Below are positions 1 to 6,776 of a stretch of 64,000 bases of DNA, piece after piece (the stretch's first letter is position 1; each line of letters starts with the position of its first letter). The position numbers and the translations under genes are program-made. The notes under the pieces were generated by a model, which was not told the DNA's origin, made no database searches, and saw only the letters and a list, made by a program, of their open reading frames with translations. The DNA comes from Lachnospiraceae bacterium (GTDB lineage Bacteria > Bacillota > Clostridia > Lachnospirales > Lachnospiraceae): positions 58,819 through 122,818 of the forward strand of contig FZRB01000001.1 in NCBI GenBank assembly GCA_900199595.1. Direction: 5' to 3'.

Positions 1-60
1 TCAGAGAAGGGTTTGAGGCAACAAAATCAGGTAAAAAGGCAGAAATTGATGCCAAGTTCC
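1..60. repeat. Single diverged copy of the 73-bp intergenic repeat
   Basis: The first 60 bases match the repeat unit found in tandem at about 34667-34959 (shared pieces GCAACAAAATCAG and GCAGAAATTGATGCCA in the same order and spacing). No gene is visible in 1-107. In both places the repeat lies just upstream of a palindromic terminator, so it is a dispersed intergenic element of this array. Its function is unknown. Confidence 0.7.
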
Positions 61-107
61 ATGAAACAGGAGATATTGTGCCTGAGATAGTGTGACTCTT
101 GAGGAGT

Positions 108-152
108 TTGAATAAAAAAGATGACAGTTTGAACCTGATTCAAACTGTCATC
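108..152 (-). terminator. Palindromic terminator of the first kinase-like gene
   Basis: A 13-bp perfect stem (ATGACAGTTTGAA with its complement) around a 5-base loop. On the minus strand it is followed by a run of T (plus strand AAAAAA at 113-119), which makes it a good intrinsic terminator for the gene read leftwards. It belongs to the TGACA...GAACCNGGTTC...TGTCA family that recurs through the window. Confidence 0.8.
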
Positions 153-170
153 AAATCTGCACTCCGGTCT

Positions 171-278
171 GGTGCTTTTGTAGTGCTTGGTGCTTTTGTA
201 GTGCTTGGTGCTTTTGTAGTACTTGGTGCTTTTGTAGTGCCTGGTACTTTTGTAGTGCCTGGTGCTTTTACTGCACAT
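171..278. repeat. Six tandem 18-bp repeats overlapping the 3' end of the kinase-like gene
   Basis: Units start at 171, 189, 207, 225, 243 and 261, each close to GGTGCTTTTGTAGTGCTT. On the minus strand they are in frame with the kinase-like gene but lie after its TAA stop (268-270). There they would encode K-H/Y-Q-A/V-L-Q hexapeptides followed by a TGA at 151-153, next to the terminator. They look like a former C-terminal repeat tail cut off by a stop codon. Confidence 0.85.
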
Positions 279-2751
279 GCTGAACCTGTGGCACCTGTTG
301 CATCTGCTGTGCCTGTTGAGCCTGATTCTCTTTCTCAGCGTTGATCTTCGCCACTTCTTTTTCGTTCTTTACGTGCTGAGCTCTGAAAGCCTTTCCTATC
401 TTAATAAACTCTTTATTTGATATATGGTCCATCTCAGTGAGATGTGTTTTATACTCGGCTACGCGGTCTGCTTTTTCAGTGATTCCATGAAGTGCATCCA
501 TAGTTTTCTGAATACGATTCTTCATGTTTTTCGCCATGTGGAATCTTTTGTAAGCATTACTGCTTTTAGATTTCTTATTTATATCTGCCTCAACCTTCGT
601 ATCCAGATAATCATTACATCTGTCGAAGGCAGTCTGAAGCTTCTGCAGGTATTCAGTTATCTTTTCGGTATTTGCCCTGAAAACCTCCTTAGGATTATCC
701 TCATCCGGTAGTTTATGCTCGAGGAGCACCTCATTAAAACCTTCATAGGTAGTTTTGCAGTCTCTTAGTGCTGTGATCATTTGGCCGAACTGGCCATGCG
801 CGAAATGTGTGTTTCTCTGGGACAGCTCCATAGCTTCTATGGCTCTGCCCATATCGAAGTTATCCTTCGCAACCTGTCCTGCTTCTTCAAATGCATCTCT
901 CTTTAGAAGTGCTATATTCTCACCCAGAATTCTGGCATCAAGCGCTTCCTGTCCGATAAGATCGAAGAGATTCTTAGCCTTGCAGCCCTGAGATGTTTTT
1001 TCCTTATCCTTTTTTTCTCCCATCATCATATCCATGAAGAAAGAAGTGTTTCCAAGTTCGTCATCGGACATGATGCGGATGCGCCCATCCTCAATATAGC
1101 CGAAGGGCTTGTCCATGAAGTATTCTGCATCTCTTATGATTTTATCCTGGAGCTCATTTACTCTGTTCAGTGCATTATTTACCTCGGCAGTTGAGAGATC
1201 ATAACCGTAGAGCATGGTTTTAAGAGATTCCTTGTCCAGCTTCAGAATCTTATCGGCGGTTTCCTTCGGAATTACACTCATATTCTCAAGGAAGATTCCG
1301 TTCATTATAGCGGAGTGATTGTTTTTTCCGAAACAGGAGTCATTATCGATGCCCTGAATACCCACCAGATTACCATTCTCGTCAAATTTGTAAAACATGT
1401 TTGCTACATGTCTGTCCGGATTGCCGCATATCCAGTCCAGTACCTGGAGATTGGCTATATCCTTTTTGAGGCTGAGAATACTCTCCAGCTTGATCGGAGA
1501 CAGCTCGTTGAACTTTTTCATAACTGATGGATCAGTGTTGGAAATGTCAAAGCCCTCCGCATTTTCCATAAATGTACCGCTCACGATCTTGCCTGTGGAA
1601 GGGTCCTTTATCTGCATGTTTACAGACTTTGCTATGAGCTTGTCACAGCCTATCAGCCCTGCCACCATGGACATGGCTGAGTTTCTCTTATCAACCTTGG
1701 CCTCAGTTCTGATACCTACAGATTTTTTGACACTGCAGGTATTAATTGTTTTTGCTGTATCTTCAATAAGATCTATAAAGGACATGAAGATTTCCGGACT
1801 ATCTATACTGTTCATACTGCTGCTCAGCATTCGCATGTTAGCAGTGGTCAGAAGCTTTTTAGAGTGTTTCTCCCTCAGGATATCTCTGAAGGATTTCAAT
1901 ACATCCTCCCTGCCATCTTCAGAGTACGCTGCCATAGTATATTTGCCGGCTTTACTCAGACCACTCATGAAAAATGCTTTGTCATTCATCAGCTCGTTTA
2001 TCACGTCTCTTATTTCGTCACCGCATACATTGAACACAGAATTCTCGCCGTATTTTTTGATGTTTTTTTCTTTGATATCAGCGATCTGCTTATTAAATGT
2101 AGTGCCACGCTTTGATATGGAGAAGAATCCCTTTTTATCAGAAGCTTGGACAAAATATCTGGTATTCTGAGCGCCACCAAGTTTTTTGGTATTAGTCAGA
2201 TCATATACCAGCTGCTCAGATCTTGAATTCTCATAAAGCTGAGTAATAGATGGATGATCCTTATGCTTCCTGCAGAGATCTATAGTTTTCAGATCCTTGC
2301 TGAGAGTCTTACGGAGCTTCATCATATAATCATAATTTGCCTGATTATTCCTCCGGTAGGTCTTGTAGGTGTTGAGATCTGTCTCATATGTTGCCTTATT
2401 CTGAATTTCATTCTGAATTGCAGTCTTCTCATTCTCATCCTTGATATTATTAATCAGTTCAGGATTCTTGATATAAGGCTTAATTAAGTCGAGCTTCTTT
2501 TTAGTATCTTCAACTTTATCAAAGATCTCTTCCATAGACTTCATTCGTTTTGAGATTAAATTGATGGTCTCGCGATAAACTCCATCAAGATTCGTAAGCT
2601 CATTATCCGTAAGAGGTTCCTTCTTCTTTCTGGCAGGAATAGCCTGGTTCAGCCTATGGAATTGGCGCTGCAGCTCCTGGTCGCGCTTATACTTTTTCTC
2701 GGCACTCCTGTATGCAGTTTTTCTTTTTGCAATTCTTGAATTATCGCTCAT
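268..2751 (-). CDS. Giant array protein with PI3/4-kinase-like catalytic core
   Basis: 827 residues. The start at 2751 is chosen because AAAGGAGAT lies 7 bases upstream; the open frame extends further upstream without a better site. The N-terminus (about 1-200) is a basic coiled coil. The middle holds a kinase-like core: an N-lobe segment K-x-D-K-R-N-S-A-M-S-M-V-A, a G-T-F-M-E-N-A-x-G segment, then the catalytic loop D446-R-H-x-x-N451 and the metal site I-D469-N-D471. DRHxxN followed by IDN/DND is the pattern of PI3/PI4-kinase, actin-fragmin kinase and HipA-like folds, so protein or lipid phosphorylation is inferred; the substrate is unknown. The C-terminus has the YKR helical domain (Y-L-D-T-K ... 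K-S-S-N-A-Y-K-R-F) and a Q-rich tail. It is colinear with the protein at 15497-17890. It has its own 20-bp-spacer promoter and a 195-nt leader with a hairpin. The C-terminal repeat tail appears truncated by the TAA. Confidence 0.9.
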   Translation of the reverse strand: MSDNSRIAKRKTAYRSAEKKYKRDQELQRQFHRLNQAIPARKKKEPLTDNELTNLDGVYRETINLISKRMKSMEEIFDKVEDTKKKLDLIKPYIKNPELINNIKDENEKTAIQNEIQNKATYETDLNTYKTYRRNNQANYDYMMKLRKTLSKDLKTIDLCRKHKDHPSITQLYENSRSEQLVYDLTNTKKLGGAQNTRYFVQASDKKGFFSISKRGTTFNKQIADIKEKNIKKYGENSVFNVCGDEIRDVINELMNDKAFFMSGLSKAGKYTMAAYSEDGREDVLKSFRDILREKHSKKLLTTANMRMLSSSMNSIDSPEIFMSFIDLIEDTAKTINTCSVKKSVGIRTEAKVDKRNSAMSMVAGLIGCDKLIAKSVNMQIKDPSTGKIVSGTFMENAEGFDISNTDPSVMKKFNELSPIKLESILSLKKDIANLQVLDWICGNPDRHVANMFYKFDENGNLVGIQGIDNDSCFGKNNHSAIMNGIFLENMSVIPKETADKILKLDKESLKTMLYGYDLSTAEVNNALNRVNELQDKIIRDAEYFMDKPFGYIEDGRIRIMSDDELGNTSFFMDMMMGEKKDKEKTSQGCKAKNLFDLIGQEALDARILGENIALLKRDAFEEAGQVAKDNFDMGRAIEAMELSQRNTHFAHGQFGQMITALRDCKTTYEGFNEVLLEHKLPDEDNPKEVFRANTEKITEYLQKLQTAFDRCNDYLDTKVEADINKKSKSSNAYKRFHMAKNMKNRIQKTMDALHGITEKADRVAEYKTHLTEMDHISNKEFIKIGKAFRAQHVKNEKEVAKINAEKENQAQQAQQMQQVPQVQHVQ

Positions 2752-2779
2752 GAAATATCTCCTTTTGCCTTTTGACATC

Positions 2780-2801
2780 GTATGACATACGGATTGCTCC
2801 A
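2780..2801 (-). promoter_or_regulatory. Leader motif AATCCGTATGTCAT ahead of the kinase-like gene
   Basis: On the minus strand GGAGCAATCCGTATGTCAT sits about 30 nt upstream of the start codon. The same stretch occurs in the same orientation upstream of the genes starting at 9599 (-) and 52288 (+). It contains the near-palindrome GTATGTCATAC. Role unknown. Confidence 0.4.
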
Positions 2802-2884
2802 TTTTCTTCGAAAACTCTCGCAATCCTAGAAACATTCGGAAACCGCTAATTTTCTACGAAAATTGCTATTTCCTCATGTTTCAG

Positions 2885-2948
2885 CGTGTCATAAAGTCAA
2901 CAAGCTTTTCTTGCAAGCAAGAACGCTTTTTGACTTTTGACACTTATG
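2885..2948 (-). promoter_or_regulatory. Structured 5' leader hairpin
   Basis: On the minus strand the leader just after the predicted transcription start folds into nested stems: TGTCA with TGACA, GTCAA with TTGAC, and CTTGC with GCAAG around a TT loop. The same arrangement, with base changes that keep pairing, lies in the leader at about 9644-9706. It could be an mRNA-stability element, an attenuator or a protein-binding site. Confidence 0.5.
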
Positions 2949-2952
2949 TCAT

Positions 2953-2984
2953 ATTATAATCTAATAATAGCAACAAAAGCGCAA
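2953..2984 (-). promoter_or_regulatory. Array promoter, copy 1
   Basis: TTGCGCTTTTGTT with exactly 20 bp between TTGCGC (2979-2984) and TATAAT (2953-2958). Drives the kinase-like gene 268-2751. Confidence 0.75.
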
Positions 2985-2991
2985 CCGTTTG

Positions 2992-3023
2992 TTGCACTTT
3001 TGTTGTTAGGGATGTGAGACAAT
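2992..3023 (+). promoter_or_regulatory. Array promoter, copy 2
   Basis: TTGCACTTTTGTT, 20-bp spacer, GACAAT at 3018-3023. Drives 3131-6661, giving a leader of about 100 nt. Divergent from copy 1 with 7 bp between the two cores. Confidence 0.75.
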
Positions 3024-3130
3024 GTATTTATCTTGGGGTACTGTAATATAAATACAAAGATTCGGCAGATTATGAAAAGCTGATTTTTACTTTTCAAGAT
3101 ATAAATTAATTAGAAGGAAAGGGAGATATT

Positions 3131-6100
3131 ATGGCAAATCCAGGCGACAAATTCAAAGAATTTATCAATAATAAGGATGCGAAGGGTGCAGTAGAGCTGA
3201 TGTACACCCTTTATACAGAAAGAGCAAATGCGATTGCAAGTGAAAAGAACGGACCTGAGCAGGAACAGCAGAAACAGGAGATTCTTTCTTTCATAGAAAA
3301 TATTACTAAGACCGGTGAGGGTTCAAAAGAAATAGCTGATGAGAACAAGGAATTCTTCATGGCTTTTATGAATGAGCTTCAGAGGAAATACTTTGAGACG
3401 GCGATTGATCTCGGCGAAAAAAGGCAGGAGTGGGTAAACAGACTGACTGCCGGACAGGTTCCGGGAGCGGAGCTTGTCAGGGACGAACCTGATACAGTTA
3501 AGAGTCTTGCCAGAACAATTGTTCTCGAGAAGGAACCGGATTCAAATGTTCTTCCGGATATGTTTAATATTTTTTCAGACGGAATTAGAAATAAAACTAT
3601 TGGCGGTAAGGATGCTCTGGAGTTCTTCGAAAATAATTCCGTTCAGGTTCGTGAGGCGCTTGCGAAGGAGAAGAATATCCAGGACGTAACCCTCGATACA
3701 TATGTTATGGATCTGAGAGACCGTGATCCTGACATCGAACTGGGCTTTAAGGTTAAACCTGGTGCATATAAGCCGGGAGAAGATATATTTGACGATATTC
3801 CTGATTATGTAAAAGAGATAATGGGCTGCACTTCTCCTGAAGATATGGATGAATATGAAACCGATCTTTATGAGAAAATCCATATCCAGGAAAGACATGA
3901 TATTCAGGCCAAATCAAGTGTCAAGGTTGCAAAGGAACTCTTAAAGCAGCTTGATGCTATGGAAGGAATAGAGAAAACTGAGAATTATATTTATACCCGT
4001 AGATTCTTAGAAGAATATACTCATCTGGGAACTGATTTTGTGTATAAGGATGATGCGATTATACAGGATGTGATTAAACCCATGGCAGGATATGATTATC
4101 CGTTGGTAGATCAGGCTTCAGGTAATGTTCAGTATGCTTCTGAAAAACTGAGTGATGAATTAATGGCGAAGCTTGGCCAGATAGAAGATAAGAACAGTCC
4201 TGAGTATAAGCAGATACAAAAGCAGGTAAAGCTGATAGATAATATCTACAACCTTTCCACTGTAATGAGGAATCAGAATGAAGAGTATAAAGAACAGCAT
4301 CTTGGCGCTAAGGAAATAAGAAAAATAAAAAAAGATATCTCTTATATCAATAAGGCAAGAAGAGACAGAAAATATCTGGTTACTGATGATTATTCAAATC
4401 GGATTAATCCGAATAATTTTGAAAAAACTTTGGATGAACAGATAGAGGTACTAAGCGACAGTCTCTGCAAAGATGGTGTGGAAAATAAGGTCTATGATAA
4501 TCTTATCAATAGTCTTATGGAACAGAAGAGACTTAGTTATAAGCACCGCGTTGCTTTGAATGCAGATAAGAGGGAAATGGCTGAAGTCTACTCGAAACAG
4601 CTGGAAAAAAATACAGAAAAAATCAAGAATCTCACAAAGAGCTGCAGGGAATTTGAAAAGACAAATACTAATAAGCCGGATATGACCGGTGATAATATTG
4701 ACAGAAATCAGCTTCTTGACAGAATTGAAACTAACCTTGACCATAAAATCAATCGTGAAAATCGAAACGATCTTTCATATCTATGGGGAGTACAAAAAAC
4801 ATTTCTGGATGAACTATGGTTTGCACATACCTATGGATTCAAAAATAATCTAAAAGTTAAAGGAAGCATATTTAATGAAAAAGACAGAGAAAGGTTAGGG
4901 TTTAACATAGATGGAGATGTAAGTGATGAGGAAATTGATCGTTCGAGTTTCTATAATCGTGAAATCTTAAGTCAATGCTTAAAAAACGATTCCATAGATG
5001 ATGTGAGAGAGATGGTTGAAAATGTTGCCCGGATGATGGTCAAGGCAGCGGTTAATACGGGTAAAATCTATGATGAAATATATAATTCCCTTGAGGGTCA
5101 GGAGAATCAGGAGCTGAAAGCAAGATACCTCTTTAATTATGGTGGTGGAAGAATGGAAATGGGTGCAACTGATGACATCAACCTCAATATGGCGGATTAC
5201 ATTAATAATTTTATTGACTCAGACCAGTTTAAAAATATACTTGATATTGATGATAAGAATATGACTATGAAGGGAATGCTCAAGAAGCTGGGGCTGACAG
5301 ATGATGAAATGAATATTTCTTTCAGTGATAGAAAAAAACCAATTAATCCGGATGATAAGGTATGGGAAGTATTAAAAAATGAAGGAAAAGTATTCGATAC
5401 AAGGGGGACAATAAAGGAGTATATTTACGAAACTCTAAAGAGTGTATGGTCCAAAAGAGGAAATAAGAAAGCAGAGGCAGATCTTTCAGATACTGATAAA
5501 AAATATTATAATCATTTTAAAGTCAATATCGATAATGCAGAAGCAGTAGCTAAAAAAAGTCCATACGGGCCTATTCAAAATTGGATAAATGAGACAGGAG
5601 AAAATCTTAAGGAAGACCTTCATAAGGTTATTACTGTTGAAAAGCTGAATATGACACATGCTGTTCTCGGAAAACGTAGGTTAATGGGAGTTCATCCGAC
5701 CTCCGAGGTGGGCAGATTCTATCATAATTATCTTAAACAGGAAAATACTTATATAAGAGGCATTCTGAAGGAAGGAAAGAGTGCGGATGAAGTAATAGAA
5801 AACATTGTTTCTGAGAAAAAATATGAGAAGCTGATAAATATAATACCTAAGAAATCGCTTGAAGGATTTGATGCTTACATCAGTCTCCATACGGCAGGAA
5901 GAGCCGGAGATACTGTTGAGAAACAGATAGATAATCTGGCTGAGGTAATGGCCTGCTATGGAATGAAAAAGCTGGGGAGAGAATATAATGTAAAAAAAAT
6001 CCGTATGGAAGCAGAGAAGATGAAGAAGACTTACTGTCTTGATACTCTTAAAAATGATCCGGATGCTCTCAGGGAAGCGCTTCGCGGAGAAAATACAGCA

Positions 6101-6661
6101 AGAGATATGGGGGCAATACTGAAGAAGAACCTCTATGGTGTAAAACCGGAGGATAGGGATAATTACTTCAGGGATATGAACGAACTCTTAAATCAGATGA
6201 TGGATCCTTCAAAACGAAGTAAAGCATATCAAAAACTTTACGAAGCAGTCAGAAATGCTGCTGAACTTCGTGATAAGGATATGAGCCCGGCAAAGAAGGC
6301 TGAGGCTATCCGAAATGCAAATATCGACATATATGATGCTGTAGAAAACTATACAAAGGGTAAGGAAAATGTTCGCCGAAGCGAAGATGGAAATATTCGA
6401 TTTGATAATGCCATTGATGCACTTGCAACAGTAACCAGGTATGTGCCCGGCTTCGCAGTCCGTGCAAACAGGCTCATTAATCATATAAATGATGTAAGAA
6501 GAAAATCAAATCCGAATACTGATAAGCTGATCGATAAAGCAAGACTTACCGAAAAGTACGGTATAGAAAATGCCAAAAAGAATAAAGAAAACTGGGAGCG
6601 AAAGCAGGCTCTTAAAAATACGGAAGCTGCTAAACAGCAGAATATACATAACGCATTATAA
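3131..6661 (+). CDS. Giant helical array protein (W-module plus YKR domain)
   Basis: 1176 residues, soluble, strongly charged and helical, with no signal peptide or membrane segment. Not recognised as a named family. AAGGAAAGGGAG precedes the ATG; the N-terminus M-A-N-P-G-D-K-F-K-E differs from the MKE start of most relatives. Around residues 710-780 it has the M-T-M-x-x-M-L-K-K-L-G-L ... S-V-W-S-K-R-G-N-K-K module, also seen in the proteins starting at 50127 and 61998. Around 1040-1100 it has the YKR domain in its sharpest form (Y-T-K-G-K ... R-R-S-E-D-G-N-I-R-F-D-N-A), nearly the same as in the proteins at 29517 and 50127. A basic tail ends the protein. Monocistronic: own array promoter, and a bidirectional terminator shared with the convergent gene 6777-9599. 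Confidence 0.9.
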   Translation: MANPGDKFKEFINNKDAKGAVELMYTLYTERANAIASEKNGPEQEQQKQEILSFIENITKTGEGSKEIADENKEFFMAFMNELQRKYFETAIDLGEKRQEWVNRLTAGQVPGAELVRDEPDTVKSLARTIVLEKEPDSNVLPDMFNIFSDGIRNKTIGGKDALEFFENNSVQVREALAKEKNIQDVTLDTYVMDLRDRDPDIELGFKVKPGAYKPGEDIFDDIPDYVKEIMGCTSPEDMDEYETDLYEKIHIQERHDIQAKSSVKVAKELLKQLDAMEGIEKTENYIYTRRFLEEYTHLGTDFVYKDDAIIQDVIKPMAGYDYPLVDQASGNVQYASEKLSDELMAKLGQIEDKNSPEYKQIQKQVKLIDNIYNLSTVMRNQNEEYKEQHLGAKEIRKIKKDISYINKARRDRKYLVTDDYSNRINPNNFEKTLDEQIEVLSDSLCKDGVENKVYDNLINSLMEQKRLSYKHRVALNADKREMAEVYSKQLEKNTEKIKNLTKSCREFEKTNTNKPDMTGDNIDRNQLLDRIETNLDHKINRENRNDLSYLWGVQKTFLDELWFAHTYGFKNNLKVKGSIFNEKDRERLGFNIDGDVSDEEIDRSSFYNREILSQCLKNDSIDDVREMVENVARMMVKAAVNTGKIYDEIYNSLEGQENQELKARYLFNYGGGRMEMGATDDINLNMADYINNFIDSDQFKNILDIDDKNMTMKGMLKKLGLTDDEMNISFSDRKKPINPDDKVWEVLKNEGKVFDTRGTIKEYIYETLKSVWSKRGNKKAEADLSDTDKKYYNHFKVNIDNAEAVAKKSPYGPIQNWINETGENLKEDLHKVITVEKLNMTHAVLGKRRLMGVHPTSEVGRFYHNYLKQENTYIRGILKEGKSADEVIENIVSEKKYEKLINIIPKKSLEGFDAYISLHTAGRAGDTVEKQIDNLAEVMACYGMKKLGREYNVKKIRMEAEKMKKTYCLDTLKNDPDALREALRGENTARDMGAILKKNLYGVKPEDRDNYFRDMNELLNQMMDPSKRSKAYQKLYEAVRNAAELRDKDMSPAKKAEAIRNANIDIYDAVENYTKGKENVRRSEDGNIRFDNAIDALATVTRYVPGFAVRANRLINHINDVRRKSNPNTDKLIDKARLTEKYGIENAKKNKENWERKQALKNTEAAKQQNIHNAL

Positions 6662-6700
6662 CCGTCGGTTCGCATAAATCTGCATATATTTGGATAAATC

Positions 6701-6751
6701 AAAAAGTGACACTCGTGAGGTTTCATATCAACCTCAGGGGTGTCACTTTTT
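6701..6751. terminator. Bidirectional terminator between convergent giant genes
   Basis: AAAAAGTGACAC pairs with its complement at the far end, with an inner TGAGGTT/AACCTCA stem and T-runs on both strands. It keeps the TGACA/TGTCA outer arms of the common terminator family but has a different centre. Confidence 0.85.
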
Positions 6752-6776
6752 TCGTGGTGTGTCAGCGTATTAGTTT

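Larger units (their letters stand above)
2752..3130. other. Divergent intergenic region between two giant genes
   Basis: 379 bp without a gene. It contains two back-to-back copies of the array promoter (2953-2984 minus, 2992-3023 plus), whose TTGCRC...TTTGTTG elements form a 14-bp inverted repeat with one mismatch around a 7-bp centre. The leftward leader holds a long imperfect hairpin (about 2885-2948) and the AATCCGTATGTCAT motif. No small ORF with a ribosome binding site was seen. Confidence 0.8.

Noticed and set aside
171-278. Plus-strand small gene with G-A-F-V-V-L repeats
   Set aside because: The repeat is in frame with the minus-strand kinase-like gene and explained as its cut-off tail; no plus-strand ribosome binding site was seen.
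1397-2170. 257-codon plus-strand ORF opposite the kinase-like gene
   Set aside because: It lies wholly antisense to a well-supported coding frame and has no ribosome binding site; the product reads as a hydrophobic shadow translation.
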